From assembly GCA_903922545.1 (NCBI GenBank), contig CAIXUE010000041.1, forward strand, positions 1 to 10,391: a DNA stretch of 10,391 nt, given 5' to 3'. The position numbers were made by a program, and so were the translations under genes. Below, in pieces: positions 1 through 5,328 of this stretch. The notes beneath the pieces are model-generated. The model worked only from the letters and a program-made list of their open reading frames with translations. It had not been told where the DNA came from and searched no databases. This DNA is from an uncultured Alphaproteobacteria bacterium. GTDB taxonomy: Bacteria; Pseudomonadota; Alphaproteobacteria; Micropepsales; Micropepsaceae. Numbering within the stretch: the stretch's first letter is position 1; every line of letters starts with the position of its first letter.

Positions 1-295
1 AGCAGCGCATGGCGACAAAGGCTCGGGCCTGGATACCGGGACCAGTCACGGCGGCTTCAAGCGCCCTGGCCTGCTTCTGGGTCTCCTCCAGGATGGGAGA
101 GCGACCGCCAAGATGGTCGTAGATTTTGCGGGCGAAGGGCGCGCGGCGGCGGGCGATGAAACGCGCCAGGGGATTTCGGATGATCCAGGGCAGGGTGATG
201 ATTGCCGGATCGGAAAACAGATTGCGCAGAAACGGTTCAACCGCTTCCGGGCTGTCAGGGCCACCCAGATTGAAAAGAATGATCGCTAACTTCAC
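1..295 (-). CDS. hemH: Ferrochelatase, N-terminal 98 residues (runs off the left edge)
   Basis: Ferrochelatase inserts Fe2+ into protoporphyrin IX, the last step of protoheme synthesis, at the inner face of the cytoplasmic membrane. Only the first 98 codons are present; the gene continues beyond base 1. The translation opens with the family's N-terminal signature ILFNLGGPD (residues 6-14). It continues through an LRNLFSDPAII segment (23-33), a basic NPLARFIARRR stretch (41-51) and the GGRSPILEETQKQA motif (63-76), which in this family lies at the porphyrin-binding cleft. The visible end, VAMRC (94-98), is the start of the MRY/MRC motif. The start is a GTG at 293-295. The frame upstream has no ATG before a TAA, so no longer ATG form is possible; the ribosome-binding site is weak. 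It is divergent from the DUF299 gene across the 281-base gap. The catalytic His and Glu lie outside the window. Family assignment is secure. Confidence 0.93.
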   Translation of the reverse strand, partial: MKLAIILFNLGGPDSPEAVEPFLRNLFSDPAIITLPWIIRNPLARFIARRRAPFARKIYDHLGGRSPILEETQKQARALEAAVTGPGIQARAFVAMRC

Positions 296-576
296 AGGAC
301 AACCATCAGAAGAACATTCTTAAGATAAGTTAGTGATGAAGATGTAGTAGAGCCTGTGAATCTGTGGAACGTTTGGCCAGGCAGATCGGACAAGGCCGCA
401 GGTTCAAGGCTTTAGGCGAGGGCGTGTTCGCAAAACTGTCCCAAAATGCTATTCTTGTCATTCTCTGTCATGCACATTCATTCCGGTTGCAAGAGCCTTG
501 GGCGCGGAATGGGCGGGAATGGCGAGGGCGAATTCTGGATAAGAGCCGCTGGTAAGAGCCTCGGCCGGGACAAATT
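296..576. other. Divergent hemH/DUF299 gap; candidate replication origin and promoter region
   Basis: This gap separates a heme gene from the DUF299 regulator, the position of the chromosomal origin in Caulobacter and a gene pair conserved in Rickettsia. Seen in the sequence: bases 296-350 are about 35% G+C by hand count, far below the neighbouring genes. Four DnaA-box-like 9-mers lie in the same orientation: TGTGAATCT at 355-363 and TGTGGAACG at 363-371 (both 7/9 to TGTGGATCA), TCTGGATAA at 534-542 and TGTGGACAA at 576-584 (both 8/9 to TGTGGATAA). A GAATC site (GANTC class, methylated by CcrM in this class) lies at 358-362. A TTAA-N6-TTAG pair at 320-333 is a poor match to a CtrA site. TGTCAT repeats occur 10 bases apart at 456 and 466. 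G-rich near-tandem repeats occupy 500-533. No perfect DnaA box is present and I could not fix a clear -35/-10 pair. Origin function is inferred from synteny plus these weak sites. Confidence 0.45.
500..533 (+). repeat. Short G-rich near-tandem repeats upstream of the DUF299 gene
   Basis: Three adjacent degenerate units are visible: GGGCGCGGAAT (500-510), GGGCGGGAAT (511-520) and GGCGAGGGCGAAT (521-533). All share a GGGCG...AAT core. They run directly into the DnaA-like TCTGGATAA at 534-542. A second short motif, AAGAGCC, occurs three times around them, at 491-497, 541-547 and 554-560. The role is unknown; the cluster could be protein-binding iterons or simple local duplication. Confidence 0.4.
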
Positions 577-1401
577 GTGGACAAGAAATTTCATATTCAC
601 CTGGTCTCGGATTCCACCGGCGAAACCCTGAACGCGCTGGCCAATGCCGCGCTCGCCCAGTTCGAGAATGTGGATGTGCAGATCCATCTCTATGCCCTGG
701 TGCGCAGCGAACACCAATTGGGGCGGGCGCTGGACCATGTCGCCACCGCGCCGGGGCTGGTGTTTTTCACCATGGCCAATCAGGCGCTGCGGCAGAAACT
801 GGTCACACGCTGTGCGGTCTTGTTGATGGAATGTGTGGATGTGCTGGATGCGCCGGTGGGCGCCTTGCGCGGGTTTCTGGGCGCATCCGCCACCCACAAG
901 GTGGGCCGCCAGCATCAGGTGGACCAGCGCTATCTGGACCGTATCGAGGTGCTGAACTTTTCCATCGCCCATGATGACGGCCAGTCGCTGGATACGCTTG
1001 GCGGCGCCGAAGTGATTTTGACGGGGGCCAGCCGAACTTCCAAGACGCCGACTTGCGTCTATCTGGCCATTCGCGGGGTGAAGGCTGCCAATGTGCCCCT
1101 GGTGCCAGGCATGCCGCCGCCGCAGGCTTTGCTGGAGGCCAAAAAGCCGCTGATCGTAGGGCTGTGGGTATCGCCCGACCGGCTGGTGCAGGTGCGGCGC
1201 AACCGTCTGGCCAGCATGGGGGAAGGGCGCGATACCGCCTATATCGATCCGGATACGGTACGCGAGGAAATCAACGCGACACGGCGGCTGTTTGAACAGA
1301 ATGACTGGCCGTCGATTGATGTGTCGCGCCGCTCCATCGAAGAAACGGCAGCGGCGGTGATGAATTTGCTCAGCGAGCGGCATGAGAGCCCTGCGTCATG
1401 A
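577..1401 (+). CDS. Bifunctional kinase/pyrophosphorylase regulating pyruvate,phosphate dikinase or PEP synthase (DUF299/PSRP)
   Basis: Members of this family switch pyruvate,phosphate dikinase or PEP synthetase off by ADP-dependent phosphorylation of a threonine beside the catalytic His, and on again by Pi-dependent dephosphorylation, so they set the pyruvate-to-PEP flux in the cytoplasm. The 274-residue product has the full family length (about 270). It carries the N-terminal SDSTGET motif (11-17) and the P-loop-like nucleotide motif GASRTSKTP (150-158). The downstream stretch NVPLVPGMPPPQAL (172-185) is also typical. The start is GTG 577; an in-frame TAA at 553-555 rules out earlier starts. 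Only a weak GGGA precedes it. The TGA overlaps the maf start (ATGA), so translation is probably coupled. It is the homologue of the origin-proximal RP001 gene. The target enzyme is not encoded here, so PPDK and PEP synthetase cannot be told apart from this window. Confidence 0.93.
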   Translation: MDKKFHIHLVSDSTGETLNALANAALAQFENVDVQIHLYALVRSEHQLGRALDHVATAPGLVFFTMANQALRQKLVTRCAVLLMECVDVLDAPVGALRGFLGASATHKVGRQHQVDQRYLDRIEVLNFSIAHDDGQSLDTLGGAEVILTGASRTSKTPTCVYLAIRGVKAANVPLVPGMPPPQALLEAKKPLIVGLWVSPDRLVQVRRNRLASMGEGRDTAYIDPDTVREEINATRRLFEQNDWPSIDVSRRSIEETAAAVMNLLSERHESPAS

Positions 1402-1994
1402 GCGAATTGGTACTGGCTTCGGGTAGTTCGTCACGGCAACGCATGCTGCGCGCGGCGGGGGTGCCGTTCCGGGTTAGCGCTGCTGACCTGAATGAGACGG
1501 CGCTGATCGCTGACTTGTGGGACAAGGGCGAAAAGGCGGCGGGTATTGCCGCGGCGCTGGCAGAGCAGAAGGCCGTGATGGTGTCGCGGCGCCAGGCCGG
1601 CGCGCTGGTGCTGGGCGGGGATTCGGTGCTGGCTTTTGGGGAAGAGATCGTCTCCAAATGCAAGACTATGCCGGAGCTGAAGACATTGCTGCGCCGTCTG
1701 TCGGGCAAGCGCCATCAGATTATTTCGGCCGCCGTGCTGGCGCGCGATGGCGTGCCGGTGTGGAGCTATACGGGGACGACCACGCTGACCATGCGGCGCT
1801 TCAGCGATGCGTTTCTGGATGATTATCTGGCGGCGGAAGGCGAAACGCTTTTGTCGGGCGTGGGCGGCTATCGCTATGAAGAGCGTGGGGCGCAATTGTT
1901 TGAGACGGTTGAGGGTGATGCCTTTACCGTGCTGGGCTTGCCACTGTTGCCGGTGTTGGCGGCGCTGAGGACCCACGGGATATTGGCGTCATGA
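1398..1994 (+). CDS. maf: Maf-family nucleoside triphosphate pyrophosphatase
   Basis: Maf proteins are cytoplasmic house-cleaning pyrophosphatases that hydrolyse non-canonical or modified NTPs to the monophosphate and PPi. The 198-residue product matches the family length (about 190-210). Visible motifs are LASGSSSRQRML near the N terminus (6-17, with the conserved Ser and Arg), LGGDSVLAF with the likely catalytic Asp75, LSGKRHQIISAAV (101-113), GGYRYEERGAQLFE (156-169) and GDAFTVLGLPLLPVL (173-187). The YRYEERG segment, in place of the more common YGIQG, suggests a YceF-like or alphaproteobacterial subgroup. Substrate (dTTP/UTP versus m7GTP) cannot be settled by eye. The ATG at 1398 overlaps the preceding TGA by four bases, and the gene's own TGA overlaps the aroE ATG in the same way, placing it in the middle of a coupled operon. 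In Caulobacter a Maf gene holds this same second position. Confidence 0.93.
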   Translation: MSELVLASGSSSRQRMLRAAGVPFRVSAADLNETALIADLWDKGEKAAGIAAALAEQKAVMVSRRQAGALVLGGDSVLAFGEEIVSKCKTMPELKTLLRRLSGKRHQIISAAVLARDGVPVWSYTGTTTLTMRRFSDAFLDDYLAAEGETLLSGVGGYRYEERGAQLFETVEGDAFTVLGLPLLPVLAALRTHGILAS

Positions 1995-2836
1995 AGCGCG
2001 CAGGGATCATTGGCTGGCCAGCCAGCCATTCGCTGTCACCGGTGCTGCATGGCTAGTGGCTGAAGCAATATGGCGTGGAAGGCGAGTTCGTTCGCCTGCC
2101 CGCCAGGCCGGAGGATTTTGCCGCCACGGTGGAAAAAGCGCGCGCAGACGGGTTTGCCGGATTGAATGTCACGGTGCCGCACAAGGAAGCGGCGTTCAGG
2201 CTGGCGGGCACGCACGACAAGGCGGCGGCGATCTGTGAGGCGGTGAATCTTTTGCTGTTCCGGGAGGCCGCGATTTCCGGCGGCAATACCGATCATGTCG
2301 GCATGCGCAAAAGCCTGGAAGAAGCGCTGGGTGAAAAGGCCCTGGCGGGAAAAACCGTGGTGATGCTGGGGGCGGGCGGTGCTGCACGGGGCGCCATTCT
2401 GGCGCTGGATGAGATGGGCGTGAGCCAGATTCATATCTTCAACCGCAACCAGGCGCGGGCCGACGGCCTGGCCCAGGCGATGACGCCGAAGGTGACGGCC
2501 AGGCTGGTGCCGGGGCCACTCGCGGGTTGGAGCGCGGTGGCGGGCACCGCGTCGTTGCTGGTCAATACGAGCAGCGCCGGCATGACCGGCAATGAACCCT
2601 TGGTGCTGGATCTGGCGCCGCTGCCGCGCGGCGCGGCGGTGTGCGATATCGTTTACAATCCGCTTCAAACCGATCTGCTGAAAAACGCGCAGGCGCGGGG
2701 CCATGTGGCGATTGATGGGCTGGGCATGCTGATGCATCAGGCGGCGCCGTCTTTTGAAGCGTTTTTTGGCGTAAAGCCCGAAGTGACAGCCGGCCTGCGC
2801 GCCGCGCTGGTGGAAGCGCTTCAGGCCCATGGTTAG
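1991..2836 (+). pseudogene. aroE: Shikimate dehydrogenase gene interrupted by an in-frame amber codon at codon 22
   Basis: AroE reduces 3-dehydroshikimate to shikimate with NADPH in aromatic amino-acid synthesis. The ATG at 1991 overlaps the maf stop (ATGA). The frame reads GIIGWPASHSLSPVLHG (5-21), then TAG at 2054-2056, then WLKQYGVEGEFVRLP and a complete AroE body ending at TAG 2834-2836. Ignoring the amber, the length is 281, normal for the family. Visible elements are the shikimate-binding SLS (14-16), VTVPHK with Lys65, Asn86, NTD with Asp101, the NADP-binding GAGGAAR (127-133), the FNRN cofactor loop (150-153) and the C-terminal DGLGMLMHQA. Homologues usually have Tyr at the interrupted position, so one base change explains it. 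Reinitiation at GTG 2075 would give 253 residues lacking the shikimate-binding SLS. The rest shows no frameshift or decay, so the change is recent, a sequencing error, or tolerated through a second copy. The end overlaps coaE by eight bases. Confidence 0.85.
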
Positions 2837-3443
2837 GCCTTTTGTCATTGGGCTGACCGGCTCCATCGCCATGGGCAAGAGCGAGACGGCACGGTTGTTC
2901 GCCGAGGAAGGCGTTGCGGTGCATGACGCCGATGCCGCCATCGCCAGGCTTTATGGCAAGGGCGGCGCGGCGGTGGCTGCGATTGGCAGGGAATTTCCCG
3001 ATGCGGTGCAGGATGGCGCGGTGGACCGGGCGCGGTTGTCGGCACGGGTGGCAGCCAATCCCGTGGCGCTGAAAAAACTCGAAAGCCTGGTGCATCCTTT
3101 GGTGGCAGGCGAACGGGAGGAATTTTTGCGGGGCGCGGCGGCACACGGCGAAGCGATCGTGGTGCTGGATATTCCGCTACTGTTCGAGACGGGCTTGGAA
3201 GGCGAAATGGACGCGCTGGTGGTGGCCAGCGCGCCGGAAAGCCTGCAGCGGGAGCGGGCGCTTTCCCGGCCCGGCATGACGATGGAAAAATTTGAAACCT
3301 TGCTGGCGCGGCAGGTACCGGATGTGGAAAAGCGGAGCAAAGCGCATTTCGTGGTTGTCACCGACCAGGGGCTGGCGCACGCTCGCGCCCAGGTGAGAAT
3401 GATTTTGGCGGCGATCCGGGAAAAGCTTCAGAACCATGCGTGA
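2829..3443 (+). CDS. coaE: Dephospho-CoA kinase
   Basis: CoaE phosphorylates the ribose 3'-hydroxyl of dephospho-CoA with ATP, the last step of coenzyme A synthesis; it acts in the cytoplasm and is normally essential. The 204 residues match the family (about 200). The Walker A loop is GLTGSIAMGKS (8-18), with Ala where GSIGMGKS is usual, but GxxxxGKS is kept. HDADAAIARLY (32-42) supplies the conserved Asp pair. HPLV (89-92) and the DIPLLFE motif (113-119) are clear, and the Arg-rich lid helix around QRERALSRPGM follows. ATG 2829 lies inside the end of aroE (eight-base overlap), and the TGA overlaps the dnaQ start by eight bases, so translation is likely coupled to its neighbours. The amber codon upstream in aroE could therefore lower coaE expression unless ribosomes restart, for example at GTG 2075. 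Confidence 0.95.
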   Translation: MVRPFVIGLTGSIAMGKSETARLFAEEGVAVHDADAAIARLYGKGGAAVAAIGREFPDAVQDGAVDRARLSARVAANPVALKKLESLVHPLVAGEREEFLRGAAAHGEAIVVLDIPLLFETGLEGEMDALVVASAPESLQRERALSRPGMTMEKFETLLARQVPDVEKRSKAHFVVVTDQGLAHARAQVRMILAAIREKLQNHA

Positions 3444-4128
3444 GATTGTTTTCGATACCGAAACCACGGGGTTTGAGCCAGCTGACGGTCACCGCATCGT
3501 TGAGATTGGGTGTGTCGAGTTGGTGGATCATTTTCCAACCGGGAACACATTTCAGGCCTATCTGAACCCGCAGCGCGCCGTGCCGATTGAATCCCAGCGG
3601 GTGCATGGGCTGAGCGATGAATTTCTCAACGACAAGCCGTTCTTTGCTGCTGTGGTGGAAGAGTTTCTGGTTTTTATCGGCGATGCGCCGCTGGTGATTC
3701 ACAACGCTTCGTTCGACATCAAATTCATCAATGCTGAACTGGCGCGCACCGGCCATCCGCCCATTCCATTGGCCCGGGCCATCGACACGATTGAAATCGC
3801 CAAACGCAAAATTCCCGGGGCGCGCTATTCGCTGGATGAACTGTGCAAGCGCTTTGGCGTGGATTTGAGCGGCCGATCCAAGCATGGCGCGCTGCTGGAT
3901 GCGGATCTGACGGCGCAGATTTACCTGGAACTGATCGGCGGGCGGCAGCGCGGATTGGCGCTGGCGCCGATCGAAATTGCCGAAGACCATACCCAGCCGC
4001 GTCAGGCGCGCGCGCGCCAGCGGCCGGAAAAATTGCCCAGCCGCATTTCAGAAAGTGAAATGGCGGCGCACATAGCCTTCATCGCCCAGGAGCTGGGCGC
4101 TGAGGCGATCTGGAATCTGGGTTCTTAA
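3436..4128 (+). CDS. dnaQ: DNA polymerase III epsilon subunit (3'-5' proofreading exonuclease)
   Basis: Epsilon is the proofreading subunit of the replicative polymerase core, bound between the alpha subunit and the beta clamp. The 230-residue product has the full DEDDh exonuclease set: FDTETTG with Asp7 and Glu9 (Exo I), HNASFD with Asp94 (Exo II) and KHGALLDADL with His150 and Asp155 (Exo III-epsilon). Just after the domain, QRGLAL (171-176) fits the QxxLx[LF] clamp-binding motif and sits where E. coli epsilon has its own. The tail (about 180-230) is a flexible basic linker followed by a short helical segment, as expected for the alpha-binding region. ATG 3436 overlaps the coaE stop by eight bases. 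It is the last gene of the operon; its TAA (4126-4128) overlaps the opposing secB stop, leaving no spacer. Location next to a putative origin agrees with the Caulobacter arrangement. Confidence 0.96.
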   Translation: MREIVFDTETTGFEPADGHRIVEIGCVELVDHFPTGNTFQAYLNPQRAVPIESQRVHGLSDEFLNDKPFFAAVVEEFLVFIGDAPLVIHNASFDIKFINAELARTGHPPIPLARAIDTIEIAKRKIPGARYSLDELCKRFGVDLSGRSKHGALLDADLTAQIYLELIGGRQRGLALAPIEIAEDHTQPRQARARQRPEKLPSRISESEMAAHIAFIAQELGAEAIWNLGS

Positions 4129-4589
4129 ACGCCCGGCGGCGGCTGGATCGGCGCCGACTGCTGCTGCGCCATCTTGTTCTGATAGAGCGCCACAAAATCA
4201 ATCGGCTCTATCATCAGAGGCGGCATGCCGCCATCGCGCACCGTGTCGGCGATGACGCGGCGGGCGAAGGGAAACATCAGATGCGGCGCCTGGATCAGCA
4301 GCACGCGCTGGATCGCGTCTTCGGGCATGTTGGTCAGCTTGACCAGGCTGGCATAGGCAAGTTCCATCATGAACAAGGTGCGATTTTCCATCGTGGCCTT
4401 GATGCGGGTGTGCAGCACCACTTCGTAATGGTCGGAACCGACGGGGCGGGCCTGAAGGTCCACGCCCAGATCCATCTCGGGATTGCCGGTGAAACCGGCC
4501 GGCGCGCCCGGATTCTCGAAGGACATGTCCTTGATATACTGGCCAACAATCTGAAGATTGGGCTGGTTTTCGCTGCCACCGCTGCTCAT
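4125..4589 (-). CDS. secB: SecB protein-export chaperone
   Basis: SecB is a cytoplasmic homotetrameric chaperone that keeps presecretory proteins unfolded and hands them to SecA. The 154-residue product is of family length. It has the N-terminal QIVGQYIKDMSFENPGAP segment (13-30), the beta-strand GVDLQARPVG (42-51), the MENRTLFMMELAYASLV stretch (67-83) and the strongly conserved APHLMFPFARRVIADTVRDGG (101-121), followed by PPLMIEPIDF (123-132). A Gln/Pro-rich tail, common in alphaproteobacteria, ends it. ATG 4587-4589 is preceded at a good distance by AAGGA (4598-4602 on the minus strand). It is transcribed toward dnaQ; the two stop codons share three bases of a TTAA, so each transcript must end inside the other gene or run through it. 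The promoter must lie in the 134-base gap shared with the Tim44-like gene. Confidence 0.97.
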   Translation of the reverse strand: MSSGGSENQPNLQIVGQYIKDMSFENPGAPAGFTGNPEMDLGVDLQARPVGSDHYEVVLHTRIKATMENRTLFMMELAYASLVKLTNMPEDAIQRVLLIQAPHLMFPFARRVIADTVRDGGMPPLMIEPIDFVALYQNKMAQQQSAPIQPPPGV

Positions 4590-4723
4590 GGGTTTTGTCC
4601 TTGATTAATCGGCCCGCGCGCTACCATGGATCAAGCGCCAAGCACAAGGCTTCACGCTATTCATGGATAAATCTGGACCCCCAAAGGCCGGGAGGCTAGG
4701 GTCCAGGCCTTAAGGACAAGCGC
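4590..4723. promoter_or_regulatory. Divergent promoter region between secB and the Tim44-like gene
   Basis: Both flanking genes start away from this 134-base gap, and each has a near-identical leader: AAGGACAAAACCC before the secB ATG and AAGGACAAGCGC before the Tim44-like ATG. The gap is locally AT-richer around 4650-4672. A perfect inverted repeat, CTGGACCC (4673-4680) and GGGTCCAG (4699-4706), lies upstream of the plus-strand start. CATGGATCA (4625-4633) and CATGGATAA (4662-4670) form a direct repeat 37 bases apart. I could not identify a convincing -35/-10 pair on either strand. Confidence 0.5.
4673..4706. repeat. Perfect 8-bp inverted repeat, operator-like or leader hairpin
   Basis: The arms CTGGACCC and GGGTCCAG are fully complementary and separated by 18 bases. 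They lie 17 bases before the ATG of the Tim44-like gene and just before its AAGGAC ribosome-binding site. As DNA they could be an operator; as RNA they could form a hairpin directly upstream of the ribosome-binding site. No U-run follows, so this is not a rho-independent terminator. No regulator can be named. Confidence 0.4.
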
Positions 4724-5323
4724 ATGCCGGATTCACAATTGATCGTCATTCTGGTCGCCGCCATGGTGGCAGGGGTGGTGCTGTTCCGCCTCTATACCGT
4801 GCTGGGCCGCCGGACCGGCCATGAGCCGCAGCCCGATGCCAACCGTGCGCCAACGCCCGCGCCGCTGCGCGAGGCCACGCCCGCTGTGGCGGCTGAACCG
4901 CCGCCGCCCGAAAGCCTGACGGCGCGGGGCCTGATGGATATCGAACTGGCCGATCCCAAATTCGACCGGGCGCATTTCCTGAAGGGCGCGCGCACGGCCT
5001 ACGAAATCATTCAAAAGGCTTTTGCCGATGCCGACCGGTTGGCGCTGCGCCCGCTTTTGTCGGACGAAGTTTATGCCGCGTTTGAACGCGATATTGCCGC
5101 GCGCACCGCGCCGCCGCCGCAGCTGGTTTCCATTGCCGACGCGCGCATTGTGGGGGCGGAGCTTTCGGGCAAGCTGGCGGAGCTGACCGTGGCGTTCCGC
5201 GCCAGTTTTTCCGGCAATGACGGCGCTGCGCGCGATGTGGCGGATCATTGGAGTTTCTCGCGCACCATCGGGGCAACCGATCCCAACTGGGTGCTGGTGG
5301 CCACCGCGGGCGATCCGGCCTGA
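4724..5323 (+). CDS. Tim44-like domain membrane protein
   Basis: Alphaproteobacterial Tim44-like proteins are inner-membrane proteins related to the C-terminal domain of mitochondrial Tim44; the bacterial role is poorly defined. The 199-residue product has one N-terminal membrane anchor (about 5-22, IVILVAAMVAGVVLFRLY after a short polar start). A proline- and alanine-rich linker (about 33-65) follows, then the Tim44-like domain (about 75-195). The domain starts with the hallmark helix FLKGARTAYEIIQKAFADAD (85-104), the LRPLLSDEVYAAFE segment (108-121), and ends in a beta-rich DHWSFSRTIGATDPNWVLVAT stretch. ATG 4724 has an AAGGAC ribosome-binding site seven bases upstream. It heads a second operon with mltA five bases after its stop. 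Divergent pairing with secB is usual in this class and suggests a membrane or export-related job, but that is only inference. Confidence 0.88.
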   Translation: MPDSQLIVILVAAMVAGVVLFRLYTVLGRRTGHEPQPDANRAPTPAPLREATPAVAAEPPPPESLTARGLMDIELADPKFDRAHFLKGARTAYEIIQKAFADADRLALRPLLSDEVYAAFERDIAARTAPPPQLVSIADARIVGAELSGKLAELTVAFRASFSGNDGAARDVADHWSFSRTIGATDPNWVLVATAGDPA

Positions 5324-5328
5324 GCGCC

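Noticed and set aside
455..483. Sigma-70-like promoter with TTGTCA at 455-460 for the DUF299 gene
   Set aside because: The hexamer 17 bases downstream (478-483, TCATTC) is a poor -10 element; no confident promoter can be called.
364..555. 63-codon plus-strand frame inside the hemH/DUF299 gap
   Set aside because: GTG start without a ribosome-binding site, no recognisable domain, and it crosses the repeat and DnaA-like sites; more likely chance.
478..1383. Long open frame (301 codons) on the minus strand opposite the DUF299 gene
   Set aside because: Antisense shadow of a high-GC gene; no family resemblance, and the plus-strand frame carries clear DUF299 motifs.
1991..2836. Reassignment of TAG to a sense codon as explanation for the aroE amber
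   Set aside because: aroE itself ends in TAG at 2834-2836 exactly where the family ends; reading through would add about 29 unrelated residues in a frame overlapping coaE. No other gene in the window has an internal TAG.
2036..2941. Long open frame (301 codons) on the minus strand opposite aroE and coaE
   Set aside because: Antisense shadow, rich in His, Arg and Gln as is typical of reversed high-GC coding DNA; it gives no recognisable protein.
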